A stretch of 64,000 bases of DNA. It comes from Rotaria sp. Silwood1. Its lineage: Eukaryota; Rotifera; Eurotatoria; Philodinida; Philodinidae. Location of the stretch: NCBI GenBank assembly GCA_905250075.1, contig CAJNOP010000001.1, forward strand, positions 4,666,058-4,730,057. The letters are read 5' to 3'. Each line of letters opens with the position of its first letter. Position 1 is the stretch's first letter. The translations under genes were made by a program, and so were the position numbers. Positions 38,001 to 53,000 of this stretch are shown in pieces. The notes under the pieces are model-generated. The model was not told where the DNA came from and searched no databases. It saw only the letters and a list, made by a program, of their open reading frames with translations.

Positions 38001-41000
38001 TCAACCAATAGAAAAATCAGATCGTATAGTTCAATCGATAAAAGGAAATAAAGTTCATGTCTTAACCATAAAACAAGCTGTACCATCCGATGCTGGCTAT
38101 TATAGTGTAAGAGCTACTTTAGGTAATGAAACAAGTGTATCTGATGCTCAAGTTGTTGTTGAAGTTGCTCCAACATTTGTTAAACTACCTGAAACAATCA
38201 CTGTTGTTGATGGACAAGATTGTGAAATAGATATTGAAGTATTTGGTTTACCACCTCCTCAAATTAAATGGTCACATTTAGCTGTAGATTTAGTAACAAA
38301 TGCTAAATATAAAATAACATCTAGTGGTACTAATCATCAATTACGTATTCATCGTGCAACAGCACAAGATGCTGGTGAATATCAAGTTATGTGTTCAAAT
38401 AATCTTGGTCGTATAACAGGAAAAATCGAAGTTCGTATTTCGTCACCACCTGTTATTGTTCAACCATTAAAAGATTTACTTGTACCAATAAAACGTATAG
38501 CTCGATTAGAAACACAAGTTTATGCATATCCAGAACCAAAAGTTACCTGGTCGAAAGATGCAATACCAATTGATTTTTATTTATCTCCTGCACGAATAAT
38601 TGCTGAAGAACGTCGAGGAACTTATTCATTAGTTATTAAAAATGTACAATTAGAAGATGGTGGTTTTTATGTATGCACAGCACAAAATCCACTTGGTTCA
38701 ACTAAAACATCAGCCACATTAACAATTGAAGTAGCACCAGTATTTTTACAAAAATTAGAAAAACTTGAAGGTGTAGAAAATTGTGATATTGATATTCGTG
38801 TACAAGTTGTAGGTTATCCTAAACCTGCATTAGTTTTTTCATTTAATCAAAAACCAATTGATTTAAAAGATCGGTATGATCTAAATTCTTATTGTTTTCA
38901 TTATAAAAAAATATTTATTTTTATATTTTGACTTTTTTTTTCAGATATTTATTAAAAGAACTTAAAGATGGTTGGTATGTATTTACAATTGTAAATGCAC
39001 GAGCATCCGATGCTGGATCATATTCATGTACAGCAACAAATTCACTTGGACAAGCATCATGTGTTGCTAAATTAACATTATTTCGTATGTAATTTTATTG
39101 AAATTTTTAATTCAATCTCAATTTTTTTAATTTTTATTTTCAGCATTAGCACCACCAAATTTTGCAAAAACTTTAACTGATGCAATATTTCCTGTTGGTG
39201 GAATATTAAAAGCTGATCTTAAAGTAAGTGGTTTACCATTTCCACGTTTAACATGGCTTAAAAATGGACAAGTTTTTGATGAAAATGATCGTATATCAAT
39301 TGTATTTGATACACGTTCAGCAACATGGACATTAATAATACGTGATTGTCAAGAACATGATACAGGTGTTTATGAATGTCGTGCTAAAAATCCTGGTGGA
39401 GAAAAATCAACTAAATGTACAATAACAGTTTCGGGTGAAGCGCCATCATTTATTGATACACCTGAAAAAGTTAGTTGTTTGGAAGGACAAACAGCTGTAT
39501 TTGGTTGTCGAGTATCTGGTGATCCATATCCATTGGTTGTATGGTCAAAAGGTAAAGCAAAAGCATTTACAGAGAATACACCAAAATATTCACTTTATTA
39601 TGATGATGAACTTGATGCACATTTTTTTGAAATTAATCAATGTTCACAAGCTGATACTGGACTTTATACGGTTACACTTCAAAATGTACATGGAACATTA
39701 ACAAAACCTGTTTCATGTTTTACTGTAACAAAACCAGATGAAGTTATTGATTATAAAAGTATTTTACGTAAAATGTAAGATACATAAAATAATTTTAGAA
39801 AATTTAAAAATTTGATATTTTTTCTATTCTATTTTTGTTTTAATCTATAGGGTAGCTTTAGTACGTGAACGTGATGCTGGTCCTGATTGGGGTAAATTAA
39901 AAAAAGGTAAAGGTATACCAAAAGGTCCAGGTGATCCTGGTTGGCAATATCAATTAAAACATTTCGAATTAACTGGTGATGCACATTTAAAAACTCATGA
40001 GAAAGGTCAAAGTGGAGATTTAAAAGGTTTATCACCTAGTGATTTTGCTAAACGTCGATCAACGGCAGGTACAGGTAGTAAGGAAAATTTACTAGATGAT
40101 GGTGGATTTGGATTAGGTGGACCAAAATCAGGAGCTGATAAAGATCGTCGACCATCACGTCTTGGTCTTGTAACATTTACAAAACCACTTTCAAATATAA
40201 CAGTACATGAAGGTAAAAATGCTGCATTTGAATGTAATGTATCTGAAGCTGAAGCACCTGTAACATGGTATATTAATGATCAACCTGTACCTCATCAACG
40301 TGCACAAACATTATCAATTGGTAAAACACGTCGTCTTGTATTAAAAGATTGTTTATTAAATGAAAATAATTCAACAATAACATGCACACTTGATGAAGCA
40401 ACAAAAACAAATGCACAATTATTTGTTAAAGAAGAACCATTTGATTTTACAGAAAAATTAAAAAATTTAAAAGTAAAACGTGGTGATAAATGTGAATTAC
40501 AATGTACGGTTAATAAACCAAATATTGCATTACAATGGTTTAAAGATGGTAAACCAATAACAGATGTAAAAGAAGAAGTTGATGGTTTAATTCATCGATT
40601 AATTATACCTAAAACTACTGATGCAGATAAAGGTGTTTATACAGCAAAATTTCAAGATATACAAACAGAAGGACATGTAGAAATATTAGGTATGTTTTTA
40701 CGGTTTGATTTTACTGTTCTTTCTATAAATCTTTTCATTTTTTATTTGTTTCTGAAAAGGTCCACCACAAATTGTTAAACCTCCAACTAATTCTATTCTG
40801 CTTGTTGGTCAATCTGTTGTTCTTACTGCTGAAGTAACTGGTAGTCCAAAACCACAAGTTACATGGTTATTTAAAGGTCAACCACTTAAATCAACAGCAA
40901 CAAAACATCAAATTGATGCAAAAAAAGATGGTATATATACTTTAACTATTCTTAAAGGTGAACCAGCTGATGAAGGTGAATATACAATCACAGCTGAAAA

Positions 41001-44000
41001 TCCTGTTGATAAAGTTCAAGCACATGCTAAAGTAAATGTATGTACAAAACCAAAAGTTGATAAATTAGCTGATGTTGCTGTTAATATTGGTGAAAGTGCT
41101 CGTATACAATGTCAATATTCGGGTAATCCAACACCAACTATAACTTGGTATAAAGATGGAAAACCTATACCAAATAATGATCAACGATTTATAATTACAC
41201 AAGAAACACCAACATTATCTGTATTAACAATTAATAATACAAATATGGATGACAAAGGTGTTTATTCAGTTAAATTAACAAATATGGCTGGTGAAATGGA
41301 AGGAAAAGCTAATTTAATTGTTAAACGTAAGTTTAAAGAAAACATTTTCTAAATCTTTATTTTATTGTGTTCCCTTTTTTTTTCATTTAATTTATAGCAA
41401 TTAAACCAAATATAACTCGTGATCTTAATGGAGCATATACAGGTACAAAAGATGAAGATCTTATATTATCAATAGCTGGTACTGGTAATCCAAATCCAAC
41501 ATGTCAATGGTTTAAAAATAATAATGAATTAACATCAACAACAGATAAACGTATACAATTTAAAGAAGATAAAACAACAAATGAATATTTTCTTATTATA
41601 AAAAATACTAATCAAGATGATATGGGAGAATATCAAGCACAATTAACGAATGTTGCTGGTTTAATTAAATCAAAAAAAAGTAAAGTTACTATACAAAAAC
41701 AACCAACATTTATTAAAAAACCACAATCAATTACTGTCAATCAAACTGATACAGGTAAAATTGAATGTCAAATTGATGCATTACCACAAGCAAAACTAAC
41801 TTGGTTAGCTAATGGTAAACCAGTTACAGTTAAAGAAGGATATGAAACAACATATGATATGAAAACTGGTATTGCAACATTAAATATTAAAAATATTACA
41901 ACAAAACATGCTGGTCCAATTACTATTCGTGCAGAAAATCCAGCTGGTACAGCTGAAGAAACAGTTGATGTTAATGTGCGTTCAGCACCAATTCTTCTTA
42001 AACCATTAACTGATACAGAAGTTATTACTAATCATGATGCAGTATTTACTTGTGAATTTCAATCATCACCAACAGCAAATATTCAATGGTTTCATAATGG
42101 TAAACAAATAAGTCCAACACCAAATAAATATGATATAACATATGATACAAAAACTAATCAACATAAACTTATTATTAGAAATACAACATTAAATGATCAT
42201 GGAACGTATAGTGCCAAAGCAACAAATGAACTTGGAAATATTCAAACAGATGCTAAACTGAATGTTATCAATGCACCAAGTTTTATATCAGGTTTACAAG
42301 ATAAAACAGTTATTGCAAAAGAAACAATTGAATTAAATGTTAAAGTTAATGGTACGCCACAACCAACATTAACTTGGTTAAAAGCTGGAAAAGAAATAAA
42401 ACCTGATGATAAAAAATATTCTATTGTACCGATAGATAAAGATGGCAATGCAAAATTAATAATAAAAGATATTACTGAAGATGATCATGGTTTATATTCT
42501 TGTATAGCTAAAAATAAAGTTGGTACAAATCAAACTGATGGTCATTTAAATGTAACAGCACCATTGAAATTTATTCAACCATTACAAGATACTGATGTAC
42601 TTAATACACAAAATGCAACATTATCTTGTGAAGTACAAGGTATTCCGAAAGCAAATGTTAAATGGTAGGTTTTATATTGAAGAAGGAAAAACACAAGGAT
42701 AATTTAATGTTTTGTTTTGTTTTCTTCAAATAGGTTCTTTAATGATATTGAACTTAAATCAACACAAAAACAAGCCATATCAAGTAAACAAAATGTTCAT
42801 TCATTAACAATTAATCGTGCCGATCAGACTGATGCTGGTAGATTATTTTTTTTTCCTCATATTGGTTTAGATATTTAATTTAATTCTTTTGTTTTTCTTT
42901 CATACAGGTGTTTATAAGGCAGTTGCTGATAATGGTACTGGTAAAACTGTTGAAACAACATGTACTGTAACTGTTGGCAGTATGTATTTTCATTTTCTTT
43001 TGTATTAAATATATTGTTTCATATTATCTCTTGTTTTTTTATTTTTCTAGGCAAACCAAAAGTTGAAGGTAAACCTAATGATGTTAATGTTAATGTTGAA
43101 CAACCAGCTGTACTTGAATGTACATTTTCTGGTTTTCCAAAACCTGAAGTAACTTGGTTTAAAGATAATGTTCCAATAGTTCCTGATCAACGTATAACAG
43201 TTCATGAAGATAAACCAAATGTTCATTCATTAAAAATTTCTTCATCTAAACTTGATGATAAAGCAACATATACATGTAAAGCTAAAAATCGTTTTGGTGA
43301 AGTTGAAGGAAAAATGAATTTAACTGTTAATTCAATTAAACCAAATATTATTCGTGATTTACCTGAACAACAAATTATTGAAAAAAATAAACCATTAGAA
43401 CTTCAAGTTGAAATAACTGGTTTACCACAACCACAAGTTAAATGGTATAAAGGTAATGATGAAATTAATCCAACAACAAATAAAGATTATCAAATAACAT
43501 TTGATAATAAACAAACATATACATTAACGGTTAAAAATTGTTCACCTGATCATCAAGCTGAATATTCAGTACAAGCTGTAAATCCAGGTGGAACAGTTAA
43601 ATCAAAGAAAACAAAAGTTATTGTACAGAAAAAACCTGAATTTATTAAATTACCACAATCACAAACAGTTAAAGATGGACAACCAGTTGTATTTGAGGCA
43701 CAAATTGATGCTTATCCACAACCGAAAGTAACATGGTAAGAAACTTAAAAAAAAAACATAAAATTTCATTTTTTTAATGGTGTTTTGTTTTATAAATTTA
43801 GGCTTAAAAATGATAAACCATTAACACCTGATCTTGGTTTTGAAAGTCAATTTGATACTAAAACTGGTCAAATAACACTTAAACATAAAGGTGCAACTCC
43901 AAAACACACTGGTCCACTTATTTGTCGAGTAGAAAATGCAGCTGGTACAACAGATGCACCAGTAACACTTGATGTTCAAAGTAAATTTATTTACAAAAAA

Positions 44001-47000
44001 CAAAACGAAACAATTGTTTTTTCTTGATTTTAGCTGCACCAGTTATTACAAAGAAATTAACTGATCAAGAAGTTATGATTAATAATGAAATTCGTTTTGT
44101 TACTGATATTACAGGTTCACCTTCACCGAAAATTTCCTGGATAAAAGATGATGTACCAATAAAACCTGATGCAGGTCATATTATCGAATCGGATGGTACA
44201 ACTCAAACATTAATTATTAAAAATGCTAAAATAACTGATGAAGGTAAATATCGTGTGTTAGCTGAGAATCCTCTTGGTCATGTTGAATCAACTGCACAAT
44301 TAACAATTCTTGAACAACCATTCGTTGATCAACCATTTGGTAATGTAACACAACCAATTGGTTCTGATGTTACTCTTAAATGTAAAATTATCGGTGGTCG
44401 ACCAAAAGCAACAGCAACATGGCTTAAAAATGGTAAAGAATTTAAACCTGATGATCGACATAAAATAAAAGCATTACCTGATGGTACATGTGAATTATTT
44501 ATAAAATCACTTGATGAAACAGATCATCAAGATAAATATACATTATTAATTAAAAATAAAGTTGGACAAAATGAAATTAATTCAACAATAACAGTTAAAG
44601 CACCATTAGAATTTGTTCAACCATTAAAAGATCAAGATATTCTTTCACAATCACCATGTGTATTAACTGTTGAAACAAATGGAATACCAAAACCAACAGT
44701 TAAATGGTACATTAAATAATTATTTCTTTGATTAACCTTTTTTTTTCTTGTGAAAATAGGATCTAAAAGGAGTATTGAAGTATATAGGGTAGGAATTTAT
44801 ATCCCTACGTCATGACAGGCATCTTATTTATGATACATCAGAGACGTTTCTATCAAAATCTCTCTTTCATCACAAACACCTTAGCAACATTCTTCTTGTT
44901 CTATTTCGTAGATCGTGACAACCATTGTTGATATATAATTACAAATCGTGTATCAATAGTGTCTTGTTCTAATAAATGAATTACTTCGTTATTCTGTTTC
45001 TGAAAGATTCAATAGAAGGATCGTAAAAAATAATACATTCTAAACTAGATTGAATAAGGCGATCTTCCTTTAAAAAGCAATTGGCAACTATATTGTATCT
45101 TATATTTTGATTCCATAAGATTGTGCTAAAACAGTTTTATTTTTATTCTATTAGGCTTTTTAATGATCAAGAAATTAAAAATACTCCTAAAACTAAAATT
45201 GAATCTAAACAAAATACTCATACATTAACAATACCAAAAGCTGAATTAACTGATGAAGGAACATATAAATGTGTTGCAACAAATCCTGATGGTACTATTG
45301 AAACAAAAGCAAATATTTCTGTTTGCAGTATGTTTTGTTATCAAAACAAATATTTTCATCTACTAATTATTCCTTTCTTTTAGCTAAACCAAAAGTTGAA
45401 GGTAAAGTTAATGATGTTACCGTACAAATTCATGAACCAGCTGAATTACGTACTAAATTCAGTGCCATACCTAAACCAACTGTCAATTGGTTCGTTTCGT
45501 TTTTTTATTCTCTCATATTTATTTCTCAATTTTTATATCGTTTTATTTCTCGTTTAGGTATAAAGAAAGTGATTTAAATACACCATTAAAACCAAATAAT
45601 AATATTGAAATCAGTGAATTACCTGATGGTACAAGTGTCTTGAAAATTAAAAAGACTGATTTAACAGATACTTCACCATATATTGCTCGTGCAACAAATA
45701 AAGTTGGTGAAATTGATTCAAAAATAAATTTAACTGTTAAAGAAATAAAACCACAAATTTTATCTGATCTTACAAATATAAATGCTATTCGTGATGAACC
45801 AGCACAATTTACTCTAAAAGCAACAGGAAATCCTCAACCAACAATTCAGTGGTTTAAAAATGATACTGAAGAAATTCTTCCAACAAATAAAGATTTTCAA
45901 ATAATTCATGATAAACAATCTGATACATATACTCTTAAAATAAATAAATGTAAACCTGAACATCAAGGTGATTATTCAGCTGTAATAACAAATTCTGGTG
46001 GTTCAATTAAATCTAAAAAAGGTAAATTAACTGTTGCAAAAGCACCTGAATTTCTCGAAAAACCAAAATCAATTGATATCAATGAAAATCAATTAGCTGA
46101 ATTTCATACAAAAGTTGATGCTTATCCTGCACCAAAAATTACATGGTTATTTGATGGAAAACCAATTACACCAAAAGATGGCTTTGATGTACAAACAGAT
46201 CAAACAACTGGTACATCAGTATTAACAATTAAACAAGCTACACCTAAACATGATGGAAAAATAACTGTTAAAGCAGAAAATTCAACAGGTTCAATTGAAG
46301 AAACTGTACAATGTTCAGTTAAAAGTAATAATAATAAAAGAATTTTTTAAAATATTTATTCTATTGATTTATTTATATTTTAGCGGCACCAAAAATTACA
46401 AAAAAACCAACAGACATAGAAGCATTATTACATACAGATGCTGTCTTTACTACTGATATTTCTGGTTCACCGAAACCAAAAGTTGAATGGTAATTATTTG
46501 TTTTTTTTTCTTTAGATTATTCTTATTTATAATTGATATTGTTTTTTTTTCTAAAAGGATTCATGGTGGTAAAGTAATACAACCATCAAAGAAATATGAA
46601 ATTATTGAAGAAACACCAACAACATCCAAATTAATTATTCATGATGTCACTCCAGAAGATGAATTACCCGTTCAAATTAAAGTTAAAAATCCTCTTGGTG
46701 AAACTGATACAACTGTTCAACTTAAAGCACTTGGTATGTATAAAAAAAAATATTTATATAAAACTACTCTTATATTTGGTTTTTATTTTAAATAGAAACA
46801 CCACGTATTGAACCTGCATTAGTTGATAAAGAAGTAACATTAAATCAACCACTTGTTCTTAAAACAAAGGTTCATGGTCGTCCTAGAGTTGATGTTCAAT
46901 GGTTAAAAGATCAAAAACCAATAACACCATCAGATCATATTAAAATTGAACAACATGGTGATGATTGTACATTAACTATTCCAAATATTAAAGAAGAAGA

Positions 47001-50000
47001 TATGGGTACATATACATTATCAGTTAAAAATAAAGTTGGAAAAGTTGATTCAACATCACATGTTAATGTAACAGCTCCATTAAAATTTACTGGTCAATTA
47101 AAGGATTTAGATATTGTACAAGGTGCAAATGGTGTTTTATCTGTTGATTGTGAAGGTGTACCGAAACCAAAATTAACTTGGTATGTTTATAAAACAAATT
47201 TAATTAAATTTAATCTTCTTTTCTTTGACAGGTATTTCAATGATAATGAAATAAAATCTACTCAAAGAACTCGTATTGATACAAAAGGTCCAACAAGTAC
47301 ATTAACAATAAATAAAGCTGATATGCCTGATATTGGTGTTTATAAAGTTGTAGCTGATAATGGTAAAGAAAAAATTGAAACAAAAGCTCATGTTGATGTT
47401 TGTGGTATGTAATTTTATTTGTTTTTCTTTTTATTTATCTCACATAAATCATAATTTTAGTTAAACCAAAAGTTGAAGGTAAACCTGCTGATGTAACATG
47501 TCTATTAAATGAACCTGGTAAATTAAATGTTAAATTTTCGGCTGTACCAAAACCGACAATAACATGGCACAAACCTGATGGTACTGAAATAAAACCTGAT
47601 AAGCGTATTCAAATTGTTAATGATGATAATGGACAATCAACATTAATTATTAATGATACAACAACACAAGATTCTCAACCTTATACAGCACGTGCAACAA
47701 ATAAAGTTGGATCAGTTGATGCTAAAATTAATTTAACCGTTAAAGGTAAATAAATCATTATCAGGATTTCATCATTTTAGTTTTTTTTTTTCTTGTTTTT
47801 TTTTTGTGTAGAAGTAAAACCAACATTAAAAAATGATCTTGAACCACAAACAATTAATGTTGGTGATGAACTTGTTTATCGTCTTGCTGTTGATGGTCGA
47901 CCAATACCAACAGTTAAATTCTATAAAGATGGAAATGAAGTTGGTCCAGTTACTATTGAACAACCAACTAAACCTGGTGATACAACTGCTACTGCAGTTC
48001 TTCGTATTCCAAAAGCTACAATTAATGATCAAGGTGAATATCAAGCTTCAGTTGAAAATCCTGCTGGTGTTGTTAAAACTAAAAAAGTTAAAGTTACTGT
48101 TCAACAAATTCCAGTTTTTCTCAAAGCTCCTGAAAATGCTTCTGTTAGTCAAGGTAAAGATGTTACATATGAAGCTCAACTTTCTGCATTTCCTGTACCA
48201 AAAGTAACTTGGTTATTAAATGATAAACCTTTAACACCAAATGCTGATTGTGCAATTACATTTGATACAACGACTCAAAAAGCTTCATTAACATTACGTA
48301 AAGTTGATTCTGATAAACATACAGGAAAAATAACATGTCAAGTTGAAAATCCAGCTGGAAAAGTAACACATGATGCTAAACTTGATGTTCGTACACAACC
48401 AAAATTAACAAAACCATTAAAAGATGAGAGTATTGTTCAAGGACATGATGTAACATTATCTGTTGAATCAAGTGGAAATCCAGCACCTAAACCAGAATGG
48501 TATTTTAATGATAAACCTATTTCACCAAATGATCAACATTATCAAATCATAACACCAAAAGAAGGAAATTTATATGAACTTAAAATAAAACAAACAAAAC
48601 CAACTGATGAAGGTACTTATAAAGTAGTTATGAAAAATAGTGAAGGTGAAATAACAAGTCAAGCTAAATTAAATGTTCATACAGTACCTGTTATTGAACC
48701 TTTACCATCTAAAATTGAAGCTGTACAAGATGAAAAAGTTGTAATTCGATGTAAAGTTTCTGGACATCCAAAACCTGAAATAACATTCTTAAAAGATAAA
48801 AAAGATGTTACAACATTAGATGATAAAGCACGTTTTCATATTGAACATGATGATAAAACAAATGAAGTTCGTCTTATTATTGCTAATGTTAAAGAAGAAG
48901 ATCAAGGTAAATATACAATACGAGCTAAAAATCCAGCTGAAACAGTTGAAGAACATACAAATTTAATTGTTACTGCACCATTAGCATTTACTGATAAATT
49001 ACAAGATACAGATGTAATTAGTGGACAAAATTTAACATTAACATGTCGTTGTCAAGGTATACCTAAACCAACAATAAAATGGTATCAAAATGATACTGAA
49101 ATAAAATCAACAACAAAACAAAAAATTGAATCAAAACCTGATGGTACACAAACATTAACAATAAATCGTGTTGATTTAACTGATGGTGGACAATTCAAAG
49201 TTGTTGCAACTAATCCACAAGGTACAGTAACATCAACATGTAATGTTGACGTCCTTATGAAACCTAAAATTGATGGTAAAGTACAAGATACTCAAGTTGT
49301 TATTGATGAACAAGCAGAATTAAATGTTAAATTATCTGGTGTACCAAAACCAAATATTCAATGGTTTAAAAATGGTGAACCATTAAATATTGATAATAAA
49401 CGTATGAAAGTTGTTGAAAAACCTGATGGTTGTTCATTAATTATTGATCATGCACAATTAGATGATAAAGGTTCATATACATTAAAAGCAACAAATAAAG
49501 CTGGTGAAGTTGAATCACCAAAAATAGGATTGAATGTAACAGCTATACAACCAAAACTTAAATCTGATTTACAACCAACATTAAATGTTACAAAAGGTGA
49601 ACCAATTGTTTTAACAATAGAAGCTGATGGTAAACCTAAACCACAAGTTAAATGGTTTAAAGGAACTGAAGAAATACCATTAAATCAACCAGGTGTTAAA
49701 ATGGTTGAAGAAGGTGATAATAAATATAAATTAATTATTGAAAAAGCAACCGATAAAGATCAAGGAGATTATAGTGCAGTTGTTCAAAATCCTGGTGGAC
49801 AAGTTAAAACGAAAAAGACGGCTGTTACTGTTACAAGTAAGTAGATCGTAGGTCCAAATTCTTTTCATTAATGTTTTTTTTTCTTCCTATTAAGAATCAC
49901 CTGAATTTATTTCCAAACCAACCGATACAACAGTTAAACAAGGTGAAACAGCAACAGTTGAATGTAAAATTGATGGTTTACCCATACCTAAGATTACTTT

Positions 50001-53000
50001 ATTGCGTGATGGAAAACCATTAACACCTAAAGATGGTATTGAACCAACATATGATGCTCCCAATAATCGTCTTGTCATAACCGCTAAAGATGCTCGTGTT
50101 GATCAAAGTGGTACAATAACTTGTAAACTAGAAAATCCCGTTGGTACAACTGAAACTTCATTTAAATTAAATGTTACAGCTGCACCAACTATATCCAAAG
50201 GTTTAACCGATCAAGAATGTCTTTTAGGTAAAGAATTACGTTTAACTGTTGTTTCATCAGCTAGTCCACAACCAACAGTTAAATGGTTTAAAAATAATGT
50301 TGAATTAAAAAATGTTGGTACTAAAGTTAATGATGATACATATGAATTAGTTATACCTAATGTTAAACCAGAAGATGAAGGCAACTATAAAGTTGTTGTA
50401 TCAAATCCTCTTGGAGATAAAGAATCTCAATGTAAAATAAATGTTATTGAACCAACAGATCTTAAATGTCAATTTCCAGAACAACAAACAATACAAGTTG
50501 GTCAACCAATTAAACTTGAATGTCATGTTAATGGACGTCCACAACCTGAAGTCATATGGACAAAAGATGGTAAAGAAATAAAACCATCTGATCGTGTTGA
50601 AATAACGAAAAAACCTGATGGTACTTGTTCAATGACAATTAAACAAGCTACACCAGATGATAAAGTAATCAAATATTTTTTTTTCTAATAAAGAAGTTTT
50701 AATTGAGAATCTGTTTTGTTCTTTTCTTTTCTTTTTTTTAACTTTCTAGGGTGTTTATAAAGTAACATGTAAAAATAAATTACAAACACGTGAAGCTCAA
50801 ACACAAATTCAAGTTTCATCACCATTGAAATTTAATACAACACTTAAAGATATTGTAGCACAAGTTGGACAAAGTGTTACACTTGAAGTTGATTGTGAAG
50901 GATTACCAAAACCAACCGTTAAATGGTAAATTTCTTATAAAATAAAAATAAAAACAAAGAAATTGTATATTTCATTATTTTAGGCTTCTTAATGGACAAG
51001 AAATAACACCATCACCTAAATATAAAATAGAATCAAAAGGAAATACAAATAAATTAACAATACCTAAAGCTGATCTCGTTGATACAGGTGTCTATGAAGT
51101 TGTTGTTTCAAATGGTCTTGAAACTATCAAAGCACAATCAAAAGTTGATGTTTGTGTCAAACCTAAAGTTGAAGGTAAAGAATTAACATATGCAAAAAAA
51201 AACTAAGCTTGTAGGCACAGTCCTTTTAAGGCTAAAGTATGAATCTACATATCTTCTTTAGTCGTATTTTACTAACACAAAATACGTAAAAGAAAAAGAA
51301 GTTCTAAAAGACGATAATCATTTTTCGAGGATAATTGATCGTTAAAGAAATGATCAATCACATGTATTTCTACATTCCAAACAGAATGTTTTTTCTTTTA
51401 TTTTTATTTAACTGGGTTACTTTTATGATTACTCTAACAATTAATTTAACTGATAAATAAGGTTTTCGTACAAATCCGTTGTATTTATAGCTCATATCAA
51501 CATCATATTATATATCTCGATAGACTCAAAAACATGGATATTGACTATTTCACGAAAATTAGATCTTGATTAGTTCATGCTTTTTGTGTTAGTCACATGG
51601 CGACTATAGTGAATCAATACATCATACTAGCTATTATTCTTGATATCGATCATGTATTTGTTTATCTACAGAATGATTAGAAACTGCGATAATCAAAACA
51701 TTAAAATTAATGGCATAACTAAGAATGAGCCAAGCTAGGCACTGCTCTACCACCACTCACTATCTTCTATTTACGCTGATAATTAAAACAAGTATTGCAG
51801 CGATTTAAATCTCAACAAAGATATTGAAATGTTCTATAACAAATTCAGTTTTTATGTTAAAACCGTTCAATGTTGTTTTTTATTGCTAAGAAATCATGGG
51901 AATGATACCTGATACTTGCTGTCCGTAGTTGCTAAGACGCAACGCGAGAGTAGAAGGAAAGCCATAAAAACTTTTACTCACTATTTTTTCTAGAAAATAT
52001 ACATGAATTTCATATGAAAAAATTTTCTTTTCAAAAATTTTTCATAGGTAAACCTACAGATGTTAATGTCAATATTGATGAACCAGCTAAATTACAATGT
52101 AAAATCTCTGCTTCACCAGCACCAAAAATTACTTGGCTTAAAGATGGTCAACCATTGCAACCATCAGGTAATGTCACACCACATACTGAACCTGATGGTA
52201 CACAAACTCTTACTTTTAAATCTGCTCAAATGACTGATAAAGCAACATATACATGTCAAGCAACAAATGTCGGTGGTACAGCAGAAGTTAAATTAAATCT
52301 TAATGTTCAACAAATTAAACCAACTTTGAAATCTGATCTCAACAAAGATATAATTGCTCAAGCAGGTGAAACAATTCCCTTAACAATACAAGTATCAGGT
52401 ACTAAACCTAAAGTAAAATGGTATAAGAATGGTGAAGAAATAAATCAAACAATTGAAGAAAATATTGAAATTGTTGAAGAAGAAGAAACATACACATTTT
52501 TAATTAAAAAATCTAAACCAAAAGACAGTGGTGAATATCAAGCTGTTATTACAAATGATGTTGGACAAATTAAAACAAAAAAAATTAAAGTACAAGTACA
52601 AAAAGCACCAGAATTAAAAAAGAAACCACAACCATTTATAACTGTTAAAGAAGGTCAACAAGCATGTTTTGAATGTGAATTTGATGGAAATCCACAACCA
52701 AAAGTTTCATGGTTACGTGATGGAAAACCATTAACACCTAAAGATGGTTTTGAGATTAAAACAGATACAACAACTGGTAAAAGTACATTAACTATAAATC
52801 AAGCAGCACCAAAACATTCTGGTCCAATAACATTACGTTTAGAAAATTCAGTTGGAACACCTATTGAAGAAGTTGTTCAATTACAAGTTGAAACAGCACC
52901 ACAATTATTACAAAAACCACAACCAACATGTGAAGCACATTTAAATCAAACAGCATCAATTCCATTTAAATGTTTATCAACACCAAAACCAAATATTAAA

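Larger units (their letters stand above)
33336..39774 (+). other. Ig domains 4-13 of the giant gene
   Basis: Ten Ig domains in series after Ig 3 (29650-30483). Between Ig 4 and Ig 5 is a basic linker (RRAAFQESELRAPSP, VPRRRSSV). Core signatures include NPLPELIWLYND, EHQWFKDGQP, SPKPEVQWF, APTPTVTW, VPTIVWMKN, LPPPQIKWSH, YPEPKVTWSK, YPKPALVFS (core Trp replaced by Phe), LPFPRLTW and DPYPLVVWSKG. The last ends TVTKPDEVIDYKSILRKM, leading into the linker. Confidence 0.85.

Noticed and set aside
47826-48207. Overlapping frames on both strands
   Set aside because: They are Leu/Lys-rich out-of-frame shadows of the Ig-coding exon 47812-49836.
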